Shown: one piece after another, positions 16,322-24,424 of the stretch
Layout of the letters: every line of letters begins with the position of its first letter
How positions within the stretch are numbered: position 1 is the stretch's first letter
Assembly: GCF_958304185.1 (NCBI RefSeq)
Contig: NZ_OY284436.1
Span: 203,501 to 267,500 of the forward strand
Direction: 5' to 3'
Length of the DNA: 64,000 nt
From: an uncultured Erythrobacter sp.
GTDB taxonomy: Bacteria; Pseudomonadota; Alphaproteobacteria; Sphingomonadales; Sphingomonadaceae
Program-made: the position numbers and the translations under genes
Notes under the pieces: generated by a model
Database searches by the model: none
What the model was told of the DNA's origin: nothing
Seen by the model: the letters and a program-made list of their open reading frames with translations, nothing else

Positions 16322-16987
16322 ATGATTCTCGCCGCGGCTTGCCGCGTCATGATTTGTACTGCTGCACTCGGGCTTGCCACCCAAGCCCAGGCAGACGTGC
16401 TCGAACTGGGAGCTGATGGCGCGCGCTGGGTGGCAGGGCCGCTTGCGGGCCAGTCTCTCGCTACGCCTGCTGCGGTCGATCCTAAGGCCGCATCTTCCGT
16501 GCCGCTCAGCGCAGCGAACCTCGACTTTGCCGAGGCTCCTTCAATCCCCGAGCACGCCATCGCCGATCCTGCGCGCCATGCCGCCGGGATTCCGCTTCGC
16601 TATCACGCCAAGATCCTCGAACTCGCAGTGCGGTTCGACCTGTCGCCCAGCCTGCTTGAAGCGCTGGTGTGGCAGGAAAGCCGCTGGAACGAGAACGCGG
16701 TCTCGCCCGTCGGCGCACAGGGGCTGGCCCAGCTGATGCCGGGCACGGCCCGCTATCTCGGGGTGAACCCGCACGATCCCTTCGCCAATCTCGAGGGCGG
16801 GGCGCGGTATCTGCGCGAACAGCTCGACCGGTTTGGCGGCGATCTGGAAAAGGCGCTAGCCGCCTACAACGCCGGGCCGGGACGGGTCGAGCGCGCCGGG
16901 GGTGTCCCCAATATCCGTGAGACAAAGCAATATGTTGCCGCCATCATGGGGCGGCTTTCCAACCATTCGCGCATCGTCGGCCAGTGA
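16322..16987 (+). CDS. virB1: Lytic transglycosylase, VirB1-like
   Basis: Peptidoglycan-cleaving enzyme that opens the cell wall for assembly of the secretion channel. The 221-aa protein has a signal peptide ending near ATQAQA and a C-terminal SLT domain: ALVWQESRWNENAVSPVGAQGLAQLMPGTA with the catalytic Glu in WQESRWN, then LEGGARYLREQLDRF and ALAAYNAGPGRV. The start has GGAGGG before it. It is the first gene of an eight-gene operon in VirB order, 38 bp before virB2. The first 90 or so residues are specific to this protein. Confidence 0.88.
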   Translation: MILAAACRVMICTAALGLATQAQADVLELGADGARWVAGPLAGQSLATPAAVDPKAASSVPLSAANLDFAEAPSIPEHAIADPARHAAGIPLRYHAKILELAVRFDLSPSLLEALVWQESRWNENAVSPVGAQGLAQLMPGTARYLGVNPHDPFANLEGGARYLREQLDRFGGDLEKALAAYNAGPGRVERAGGVPNIRETKQYVAAIMGRLSNHSRIVGQ

Positions 16988-17025
16988 CCGGCGGCGTTCA
17001 AATCACATGAAAGAATGACCGAGAC

Positions 17026-17337
17026 ATGATGTCGCTGTTCCGCCTTCCTGCCCGTTTTGCTGCTGCTCTCGCGCTGGCGCTCACGCCGAGCGTCGCCTTT
17101 GCGAAGACCGCCGATCCAGCCGGCTCCGGCCCGATCAACAATGCGCTGCTGTGGCTGCAAGGCACGCTGCTGGGCACGGTGGCGACCACGATTGCGGTGA
17201 TGGCGGTGGCGGCGATCGGCTTCATGATGCTGACCGGCCGGATGAACTGGCGTTTCGGTGCGACAGTGATCATCGGCGTGTTCATCCTGTTCGGCGCGAC
17301 CACCATCGTCGCCGGCATCCAGTCGGCGGCGGGATAA
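17026..17337 (+). CDS. virB2: TrbC/VirB2-family pilin
   Basis: Major pilin-like subunit of a type IV secretion system. The 103-aa protein has a signal peptide (cleavage near SVAFAKTADPAG), a first hydrophobic segment (LLGTVATTIAVMAVAAIGFM) and a second one (ATVIIGVFILFGATTIVAGI) separated by GRMNWRFG, the standard VirB2 layout. The start may be either of two adjacent ATGs at 17026 or 17029. It lies between virB1 and virB3 in canonical order. Confidence 0.88.
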   Translation: MMSLFRLPARFAAALALALTPSVAFAKTADPAGSGPINNALLWLQGTLLGTVATTIAVMAVAAIGFMMLTGRMNWRFGATVIIGVFILFGATTIVAGIQSAAG

Positions 17338-17343
17338 GCGTCA

Positions 17344-17628
17344 GTGAGCGAGCTCATCCGCAACCCGGTGCACCGCGCGCTCACCCGGCCGCAGATGTTT
17401 GCGGGCGTGACGATGAATTTCTTCATCATCAACCTGATGGTGACGACGATCGCCTTCCTGATCCTCAAAAGCTGGTGGATTCTGCCGGTGCCGATGGTGA
17501 TGCACGTGATCGGCTACTTCGCTTCGCTGCGCGAACCGCGCGTTTTCGACCTGTGGATCACCAAGGTTTCGAAGTGCCCGCGCGTGCCCAATTTCAAGCG
17601 CTGGGGATGCAATTCCTATGCGCCTTAA
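17344..17628 (+). CDS. virB3: VirB3-family inner-membrane protein
   Basis: Small inner-membrane component of type IV secretion systems, 94 aa, with the typical N-terminal LIRNPVHRALTRPQMFAGV and two adjacent membrane segments (FFIINLMVTTIAFLI and WWILPVPMVMHVIGYF). The start codon is GTG at 17344, six bases after the virB2 stop. It precedes virB4 by 12 bp; the two proteins work together and are even fused in some systems. Confidence 0.88.
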   Translation: MSELIRNPVHRALTRPQMFAGVTMNFFIINLMVTTIAFLILKSWWILPVPMVMHVIGYFASLREPRVFDLWITKVSKCPRVPNFKRWGCNSYAP

Positions 17629-17640
17629 GGACGCCGTCTC

Positions 17641-20082
17641 ATGGTGAAATGGATCGGAGCCGCCGCGTGGAGCGCGAAGGAAGCGCGCGTCGGCGACCGC
17701 CTGCCCTATGCGCGCCTTGTCGACGAGAACACCGTGCTGCTGCGCGATGGCTCGGTGATGAGTGCGATTCAAGTGCCCGGCCTGCTGTTCGAAACCGAGG
17801 ATTCCGACGCTCTCAACGCTCACGCCGCGACGCGTGAGGTGATGCTGCGCAGCACGCTCGATGCGCGGTTTGTGATGTATCACCACGTCATCCGCCGCCG
17901 GGTGGAAGTGGAGCTTGAGGCTGAATTCCCTGATGCCCTGTCGCGCCATATCGATGCGCGTTGGAAGCAGCGGCTGGCGGGCGGATCGCTGTTCATCAAC
18001 GACCAGTTCGTGACCCTGATCCGCCGCCCCGCCCGCGGCAAGACCGGTCTGCCGGAGCGCGTCTCCAAGTTCTTCTCCCGGCAGGGCCAGGACGAGCCTG
18101 AGGCCGATCCCAAGGACGTCCGCAGCCTTAAGGCCGCGATCACCGGCCTCGTCGCCTCGCTCCAGAATTACGGCGCGGCGGTGCTGGGCGATTACCATTC
18201 GCCAGGCAGCAGCGATGGCACCAATTCCGAAATGCTGGAGCTGCTCTCGGCGCTCTACAATGGCGAGATGCGCCCGGTGCGCCGGCCAGCGCCGGAAACC
18301 GATATCGGCCATATGCTGCCCTATCGCCGCGCCTCTTTCGGGCTCGACGCGATGGAGCTGCGCGGGTCAACCGCGCCCGATTTCGCCGCGATCCTCGGGC
18401 TGAAGGACTATCCCGAGGCGACGTCGCCGGGCCTGCTCGACAACCTGCTGCGTTTGCCGTTCGAGATGGTGGTGACCGAAAGCTACGCCCCCAATGAACG
18501 CACCACGGCTAAGGAACGCATCGACCTTGCCTTGCGCCGCTCGCGCTCGGTGGACGAGGAAGCCGCAGCCGAACGGGCCGAAATGCTCGCCGCGCGTGAT
18601 GCGCTGGGCAATGGGGCGGTGGGCTTTGGTGACCATCACTTGACTGTGCTGGTACGCGAACGCGATCTCGCCCGCCTCGATGACGCCATGGCATCCTGCG
18701 CCGCTGCGCTGGCCGACACCGGCGCGATTGCGGTGCGCGAGGACACCAATCTCGAACCGGCGTTCTGGGCGCAGTTCCCCGGCAATGAGGAATACATCGT
18801 CCGCCGCGCGTTGATCTCCTCGGCCAACATGGCAGGCTTCGGCAGCTTCCACGGCTTTGCCTTAGGGCAGGCGAGCGGCAACCATTGGGGCGATGCGGTG
18901 ACGCTGCTGGAAACGACCAGCGCCACCCCGTTCTTCTTCAACTTCCACCACGGCGACCTCGGCAATTTCTCGGTCATCGGGCCGAGCGGCTCGGGCAAGA
19001 CCGTGGTGATGAACTTCCTCGCCGCGCAGGCGCAGAAGTTCCGCCCCCGCACGATCCTGTTCGACAAGGATCGCGGGGCGGAGCTGTTCATTCGCGGGAT
19101 CGGCGGGCGGTACAGCCGCATTGCGCCGGGCGATCCCACCGGGTTCAACCCGCTCTCGCTCCCCGATAGTCCCGCCAACCGTGCCTTCCTGCGCGATTGG
19201 CTCGCCGTGCTGCTCAAGGCCGAGGGGCCGGAGGAATACTCCACCATCAGCGCCGCAGTCGATGCGACCTATGGCAATGACCCGAGCCTGCGCCGCTTGC
19301 GGCACTTCAAGGAATTGCTGGCCGGCGCCCGCCGCCCGACGCCTGGCGATCTGGCGGATCGGCTGGCAGCATGGATCGGCTCGCCGAGCGGGGATGGCGG
19401 CGAACACGCGTGGCTGTTCGACAATGAACGCGACCGGCTCGACCTGTCGGAGCGCGTGCTCGGCTTCGACATGACCGCGCTGCTCGAAAACCCGCGCCTG
19501 CGCACGCCGACGATGATGTACCTGTTCCACCGCATCGACGAGCGGTTGGACGGGCAGCCGACCATGATCCTGATCGATGAGGGCTGGAAGGCGCTGGACG
19601 ACGAGGTCTTCGCCGCGCGCATCCGCGATTGGCTCAAGACTTTGCGCAAGCGCAACGCGCTGGTCGGGTTTGCGACGCAATCGGCGCGCGATGCGCTGGA
19701 CAGCCGGATTTCCACCGCGCTGGTCGAACAGACCGCGACGATGGTGTTCATGCCCAACAGCCGCGCGCGGCCTGAGGATTATTGCGACGGCTTCGGCCTG
19801 ACGGATCATGAATTCGCGCTGATCCGCTCGCTGCCCGCGCATTCACGCTGCTTCCTGGTGCGGCAGCCCGATGCGAGTGTCGTGGTGCGGCTCGACCTGT
19901 CGGGTTCGCCCGAGGTGCTGACGATCCTGTCGGGCCGTGAAAGCGCAGTGCGCCGCCTCGATCTGCTGCGCGAAGCGGTCGGCGATCAGCCTGCGGCGTG
20001 GTTCCCGGCGCTCACCGGACGGGCGTGGCCTGATGGTGAAGTCGATCAGGACGGCCAGCCCATGTGGCAGGCGGCCGAATGA
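17641..20082 (+). CDS. virB4: VirB4-family secretion ATPase
   Basis: Largest ATPase of the type IV secretion system, energising pilus biogenesis and substrate transfer at the inner membrane. The 813-aa protein has the N-terminal CagE/TrbE/VirB domain, Walker A GPSGSGKTV near residues 445-453, Walker B ILIDEGWKAL and GFATQSARDAL near the C-terminus. Length and motifs are complete. It overlaps virB6 by four bases (ATGA), so translation is coupled. Confidence 0.93.
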   Translation: MVKWIGAAAWSAKEARVGDRLPYARLVDENTVLLRDGSVMSAIQVPGLLFETEDSDALNAHAATREVMLRSTLDARFVMYHHVIRRRVEVELEAEFPDALSRHIDARWKQRLAGGSLFINDQFVTLIRRPARGKTGLPERVSKFFSRQGQDEPEADPKDVRSLKAAITGLVASLQNYGAAVLGDYHSPGSSDGTNSEMLELLSALYNGEMRPVRRPAPETDIGHMLPYRRASFGLDAMELRGSTAPDFAAILGLKDYPEATSPGLLDNLLRLPFEMVVTESYAPNERTTAKERIDLALRRSRSVDEEAAAERAEMLAARDALGNGAVGFGDHHLTVLVRERDLARLDDAMASCAAALADTGAIAVREDTNLEPAFWAQFPGNEEYIVRRALISSANMAGFGSFHGFALGQASGNHWGDAVTLLETTSATPFFFNFHHGDLGNFSVIGPSGSGKTVVMNFLAAQAQKFRPRTILFDKDRGAELFIRGIGGRYSRIAPGDPTGFNPLSLPDSPANRAFLRDWLAVLLKAEGPEEYSTISAAVDATYGNDPSLRRLRHFKELLAGARRPTPGDLADRLAAWIGSPSGDGGEHAWLFDNERDRLDLSERVLGFDMTALLENPRLRTPTMMYLFHRIDERLDGQPTMILIDEGWKALDDEVFAARIRDWLKTLRKRNALVGFATQSARDALDSRISTALVEQTATMVFMPNSRARPEDYCDGFGLTDHEFALIRSLPAHSRCFLVRQPDASVVVRLDLSGSPEVLTILSGRESAVRRLDLLREAVGDQPAAWFPALTGRAWPDGEVDQDGQPMWQAAE

Positions 20083-21278
20083 CGACCACCTGCGATCTTG
20101 CCGCGCAGTCGATGGGCACCGGCGTTTCAGCGGCGCTGAGCGCGGTCGATTGCATAGCCAGCGGCATGAGCGAGCAGGCCTTCAATCGCCTGTTCGGGAC
20201 CGAGGGGCAGTTGACATTCGCGCTGACGCTAATGCTGGTGTTGTATGTTAGCTTCTTCGCGCTCTCGCTGATGCTGGGGCGGTCGAACCTTGGCGTGCGC
20301 GCGCTGCTGCCCAAGGTGATCACGATGGGTCTGGTGATGGGATTCGCCACCAGTTTCGTCGCCTTCTCGACGATCTTCTACAACATCTTCATCGGCGGGC
20401 CGGACCAGATCGCGGGCATCCTCACCGGGACGCAGGGCGAAAGCGCGACCGCTGTGTTCGCGCAGAAGCTCGACGTGGTTTTCCTCGCGATCCAGCAGGC
20501 GAGCGGTGATACCAAGGATATCGCCGCGTTCTCGCCGCCGGGCATGATGTGGATGGGCGCGATGCTGTTGCTGCTCGGCACGGTCGGCTTGCTGGTGACG
20601 GCGCGGATCGCGCTGGCGCTGTTGCTCGCGGTGGGGCCGATCTTCGTGGTGCTGGCCCTGTTCGAAGGCACGCGCGGATTGTTCACTGGGTGGCTCAAAG
20701 GGCTGACGATGATGGCGCTTGCCCCGCTGTTTGGGGTGCTGGGCGGGTCGATCATGTTAGAGCTGGCCGTGCCGGTGCTCGCCGCATTGGTGGCGGTGCC
20801 GGGGCAGATCGACCAGCAGGCTGCGATGGCGTTCTTCGTGGTCGGCGCGGTGCACATGGCGCTGATGCTGCTGTCGCTCAAGGTCGCCTCGAGCATGGTG
20901 GCAGGTTGGCAGGTGTTCGGTCTGGTGCCGGAAAAAGAGCACAGCCGCAGCAATGACAGCTCGCGTTCCGTGCCGGTGCCACAGTCGGTTGGCACAGCCC
21001 CGCGCAACACCAACGTCGCCCCACTTAGTCCGGGCTTATCCCCGCGCAGGGTGGACCTTGGCCCGCTCCAGACAGTGGCAGCGGCCAACGATACCGGGCC
21101 TGCGGGAACAGTGGCGCGCGAAACCCGTGTCTATGCGACGGGCGGCGGAGGCGGGCAGGTGGTGCCCTTGAACCCTGCCACCTCGCGCACCCGCGGCATC
21201 GGCAACCGCTTCCGTTCGGCATCGTCTGCCAAGCCTGTGCCCGCGCCGAAAGCCCCCCCTCCGGAGACCTATCAATGA
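20079..21278 (+). CDS. virB6: TrbL/VirB6-family channel protein
   Basis: Polytopic inner-membrane component of the transfer channel. The 399-aa protein has about six hydrophobic segments (for example LTFALTLMLVLYVSFFALSL, TARIALALLLAVGPIFVVLA and MAFFVVGAVHMALMLLSL) and a hydrophilic Pro/Ser/Thr-rich C-terminal tail of about 110 residues. The start at 20079 overlaps the virB4 stop; the stop overlaps virB9. In canonical operons virB5 lies between virB4 and virB6, but here no space is left for it. Confidence 0.88.
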   Translation: MTTTCDLAAQSMGTGVSAALSAVDCIASGMSEQAFNRLFGTEGQLTFALTLMLVLYVSFFALSLMLGRSNLGVRALLPKVITMGLVMGFATSFVAFSTIFYNIFIGGPDQIAGILTGTQGESATAVFAQKLDVVFLAIQQASGDTKDIAAFSPPGMMWMGAMLLLLGTVGLLVTARIALALLLAVGPIFVVLALFEGTRGLFTGWLKGLTMMALAPLFGVLGGSIMLELAVPVLAALVAVPGQIDQQAAMAFFVVGAVHMALMLLSLKVASSMVAGWQVFGLVPEKEHSRSNDSSRSVPVPQSVGTAPRNTNVAPLSPGLSPRRVDLGPLQTVAAANDTGPAGTVARETRVYATGGGGGQVVPLNPATSRTRGIGNRFRSASSAKPVPAPKAPPPETYQ

Positions 21279-22081
21279 CCCGCGCCGTGCTCCTCGCGAG
21301 CCTCGCTCTCTGCCTTGCCGCGCCTGTTGTTGCGCAGGACAACCGCCTGCAAACACGCGTCTTTGACGAGAATGTCGTGGTGCGGATCGATGGTAAGGTG
21401 AAGGTCCAGACCACGATCAAGTTCGCGCCCGACGAAGTGATCGAGAATGTCGCGATCGGCGATTCCGCCGCGTGGCAGGTGCAGCCGAACAAGGCCCAGT
21501 CGATCCTGTTCGTGAAGCCGCTGGAAACCGATGCGCGCACCAATATGACGGTGGTGACGGACAAGCGTACCTACCTGTTCGATCTGGTTGCGTCCCCAAG
21601 AAATTCAGCGCTTTATGTGCTGCAATTTCGCTATCCCGAGCTGGAAAAGGCGGCCGAGGAAGCGCGTCTTGCCGCCATTGCCGAAGCCGAGGCGCAGGCC
21701 TTGCGGGCGCTCGAAGCGCCAGAGCAAGTGGCCGCTGCGGCAGACCCCTATTCGGTGAGCGATCCGGCCAATCTCAACTTCGCCTGGGCCAGCGCGGGCG
21801 CGCGCGATCTGCTGCCGTCACGCGCCTATGACAATGGCAATGCGGTGTTTCTGACCTGGCCGCAGGGCGTTGCGATCCCTGCGATCCTCGTGACCAATGC
21901 AGCGGGCGATGAAGGGCCGGTCAATTACACCGTGCGCGGCGATACGCTGGTGGTGGATGGGGTACCGCCGCAGATCATCTTGCGCTCCGGCCGCGACACC
22001 GCGACGCTCACCAACACCGGCCCCACGCCGCTCTCGGCCCGCCAAGCGGGGCTGACTGCGCCGCGCAAGAAGGGGTCGTGA
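21275..22081 (+). CDS. virB9: TrbG/VirB9-family protein
   Basis: Outer-membrane core-complex subunit that with VirB10 (and usually the lipoprotein VirB7) forms the channel ring. The 268-aa protein has a signal peptide (MTRAVLLASLALCLAAPVVAQ), an N-terminal half with the VirB9 pattern (VVRIDGKVKVQTTIKFAPDE and DKRTYLFDLVAS) and a C-terminal beta-domain (NLNFAWASAGARDLLPSRAY and NAVFLTWPQG). It overlaps virB6 by four bases. The gene normally before it, virB8, is absent. Confidence 0.88.
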   Translation: MTRAVLLASLALCLAAPVVAQDNRLQTRVFDENVVVRIDGKVKVQTTIKFAPDEVIENVAIGDSAAWQVQPNKAQSILFVKPLETDARTNMTVVTDKRTYLFDLVASPRNSALYVLQFRYPELEKAAEEARLAAIAEAEAQALRALEAPEQVAAAADPYSVSDPANLNFAWASAGARDLLPSRAYDNGNAVFLTWPQGVAIPAILVTNAAGDEGPVNYTVRGDTLVVDGVPPQIILRSGRDTATLTNTGPTPLSARQAGLTAPRKKGS

Positions 22082-22121
22082 TCATGTTCATTGCCATCGA
22101 ATTCGCCAAGGAGAGCATCTG

Positions 22122-23267
22122 ATGCGTCTGGCCATGCGTTTGCCGCCGAAGAAGGGCGATGGCTCAACCGGCGAGAGCGGCGATCCGCGCGAGCGGGAAT
22201 CGGCGGAGATCATCGATCTTGCCAGCCGTGCTGCCTTTCCCGCCGTCACCGACCGCAAGGCCAAGGGTGACGGGTTCCAGATGGCTGCCGGGGTTGCGGT
22301 CGTCGGCCTGCTGGGCGCTGTCACCTTCTGGGCGATGAATTCGGCCCGCACGCCTGATCCGCAGGGGATCGGCAACCCCGCTGTTGCTCCGCCGCAAGCC
22401 GCCGCGCCTGCCACGGTGGCGCCGGTGGGTAATCCCGCGCAGCAGCCGGGCGCTGTTCCGGTGACGCCGCAAGGTGATCCTGCGCCGATGCCGGTGCTCG
22501 CCAACAATCCCTCGATCATGCCCGGCATGGCGGTCAATCCCTATGCCACCCCGCAGCTGGTGTTCGATGCGAGCCGTGCCGCGGGAAGCGCGCGCCTTGC
22601 CGAAGGGCCGCTTGGCGTTCCGGCAGCTGGCACGGCAGGCAACGTAGCCGGAGCCGGTGGTGCGGGAGCTTTCGCAGGCCGGATTGGCGGCGTTGGTGGC
22701 GGGCCCGCACAGGCGCGGGCGATGACCAATCCATCGACCACAGTGACAGAAGGCACGCTGATCCCAGCCGTGCTCGAAACTGCGATTAACACCGACGTGC
22801 CGGGCTATGTCCGCGCCGTGGTGAGCCAGGATATCCGCAGTTTCGATGGCAAGCGCGTGCTTGTCCCGCGTTCGTCGCGCCTGATCGGGCAGTATCAGGC
22901 GGGCGTTGAACAGGGCCAGCGCCGCGCCTATGTGATCTGGACACGGCTGATCCGGCCTGACGGCGTTTCGGTCAATATCGCTTCCCCCGCAATCGGGTTT
23001 GACGGGACGACCGGGCTTGAGGGTGACGTCAACAGCCACTTCCTCAAGCGCTTCGGTTCGGGTCTGCTCCTTTCGGTGGTGGGCGGCCTCGGCGCGTTGG
23101 CGACCGGCGGCGTGGGCGGCGTGATCGTCGCGGGCGGCGCGCAGGGCGCGGCCAATTCGGCAGTGCAATCGCAGGGCCAGATAAGCCCGACGATCAGGGT
23201 TCGCGCCGGGGAGCCGATCAAGGTCTATACCGCGCGTGATCTCGATTTCAGCATGGTCGGTAACTGA
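22122..23267 (+). CDS. virB10: TrbI/VirB10-family protein
   Basis: Energy-sensing component spanning both membranes. The 381-aa protein has a cytoplasmic N-terminus, one membrane segment (MAAGVAVVGLLGAVTFWAM, about residues 52-70), a Pro/Ala-rich periplasmic stretch, and the conserved C-terminal TrbI domain (GTLIPAVLETAINTDVPGYV, VLVPRSSRLIGQYQAG) with a hydrophobic antenna region GSGLLLSVVGGLGALATGG. AAGGAG lies eight bases before the ATG. A 12-codon open frame (22084-22122) ends on the start codon as TGATG and may couple translation. Confidence 0.92.
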   Translation: MRLAMRLPPKKGDGSTGESGDPRERESAEIIDLASRAAFPAVTDRKAKGDGFQMAAGVAVVGLLGAVTFWAMNSARTPDPQGIGNPAVAPPQAAAPATVAPVGNPAQQPGAVPVTPQGDPAPMPVLANNPSIMPGMAVNPYATPQLVFDASRAAGSARLAEGPLGVPAAGTAGNVAGAGGAGAFAGRIGGVGGGPAQARAMTNPSTTVTEGTLIPAVLETAINTDVPGYVRAVVSQDIRSFDGKRVLVPRSSRLIGQYQAGVEQGQRRAYVIWTRLIRPDGVSVNIASPAIGFDGTTGLEGDVNSHFLKRFGSGLLLSVVGGLGALATGGVGGVIVAGGAQGAANSAVQSQGQISPTIRVRAGEPIKVYTARDLDFSMVGN

Positions 23268-23271
23268 CCAC

Positions 23272-24297
23272 ATGAGCGCGGATATCCACCGGCTCGGTAT
23301 GGGCGAGGGCGATACCCAAGTCGGGGGGACGGTGCCGCTGTCCGCCGAACGCAGCGTCTATCTCGACGCCTATCTCGCGCCGTTCCGCCGCTGGCTTGAC
23401 CGTGACACCGTGACCGAAATCATGGTTAACCGCCCGGGCGAGGTGTGGATCGAGGATGCCGCCAGTCCCGGAATGCAGCGGATCGAAACCCCGGAGATTG
23501 ACGACCGGCTGGTGCAGCGCCTCGCCGAACAGGTGGCGCGGGTTTCGCATCAGGGGATCAACCGCGAACATCCCTTGCTGGGCGCGACCTTGCCCGATGG
23601 CGCGCGTGTCCAATTCTGCGGGCCGCCCGCCAGTCGCAAGCATTGGGTCATGGCGATCCGCCGCCACCGTCGGCTCGACCTGCCGCTCGATGCCTATGAC
23701 ACCGGCCCGCTGGCGGGCGAGATGCAGTTCGATCTGCCCGATCCGCAAAGCCAGCCTATCGCCTTCCTGCGCGCTGCCATCCGTGCGCGGCGCACCATCC
23801 TGATTTCGGGCGGCACCAGCACCGGCAAGACCACTTTCCTCAATGCGATGCTCGGTGAAATCCCGGCGCAAGAGCGGGTGGTGCTGGTCGAAGATACGCC
23901 CGAACTGAAGTTCCCCGGCGACAACGCGGTCGGTCTGGTCGCGGTCAAGGGCGAGCTGGGCGAGGCCAAGGTGACCGCCAACGAATTGCTGCAAGCCGCC
24001 CTGCGCCTCAGGCCCGACCGTATCGTGCTGGGCGAATTGCGCGGCGCGGAAAGCGTCAGCTTCCTGCGCGCGATCAACACCGGCCACCCTGGTAGCTTCT
24101 CGACCATCCACGCCAATTCCCTGCGCGGCGCGCTCGAACAGCTGTCGCTGATGGTGATGCAGACCGGCATCGGCCTCACCCGCAGCGACACCATCGCTTA
24201 TGCGGCCAGCGTGATCGACGTGATCGTCCAGCTGGGCCGCGATGCCAATGGCAAGCGCGGCATCACCCAAATCGCCGAGAGCCGCGACCTGGTGTAA
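23272..24297 (+). CDS. virB11: VirB11-family secretion ATPase
   Basis: Hexameric traffic ATPase at the base of the secretion channel. The 341-aa protein has Walker A GGTSTGKTT, an Asp box VVLVEDTPEL, Walker B RIVLGELRGAE and a His box TGHPGSFSTIHAN, all in the expected order. I chose the ATG at 23272, four bases after the virB10 stop; the longer open frame overlaps virB10. It ends the operon, and no coupling protein (VirD4) or relaxase follows; the next gene is ppk. Confidence 0.92.
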   Translation: MSADIHRLGMGEGDTQVGGTVPLSAERSVYLDAYLAPFRRWLDRDTVTEIMVNRPGEVWIEDAASPGMQRIETPEIDDRLVQRLAEQVARVSHQGINREHPLLGATLPDGARVQFCGPPASRKHWVMAIRRHRRLDLPLDAYDTGPLAGEMQFDLPDPQSQPIAFLRAAIRARRTILISGGTSTGKTTFLNAMLGEIPAQERVVLVEDTPELKFPGDNAVGLVAVKGELGEAKVTANELLQAALRLRPDRIVLGELRGAESVSFLRAINTGHPGSFSTIHANSLRGALEQLSLMVMQTGIGLTRSDTIAYAASVIDVIVQLGRDANGKRGITQIAESRDLV

Positions 24298-24310
24298 ACC
24301 CTCGATCAAA

Positions 24311-24328
24311 TTGACATTGGTGTGACAA
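24311..24328 (+). promoter_or_regulatory. Weak Pho-box-like repeat before ppk
   Basis: TTGACAT-TGGT-GTGACAA shows two related heptamers 11 bp apart, with 5 of 7 and 4 of 7 matches to CTGTCAT. It lies about 97 bp before ppk. It could equally be just a -35 element (TTGACA). The evidence is the spacing and the fact that ppk belongs to the Pho regulon in some bacteria. Confidence 0.2.
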
Positions 24329-24424
24329 GCCCATCTTCCTGATTTACACCGCTGGGCCGAGCGAACACATGCGCTGGGCAAGCGCCGCGTCCCATGAACC
24401 GGCGCAGGGCAGAACAGGAAAGCG

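Noticed and set aside
22084..22122. A 12-codon open frame between virB9 and virB10 as a possible virB7
   Set aside because: It has no signal peptide, lipobox or Cys and is far too short; it carries the ribosome-binding site of virB10 and at most couples translation.
16322..24297. VirB operon as part of a conjugative or integrative element
   Set aside because: No relaxase, coupling protein, integrase, partition gene or flanking repeat was found, and the codon style and GC content match the neighbours.
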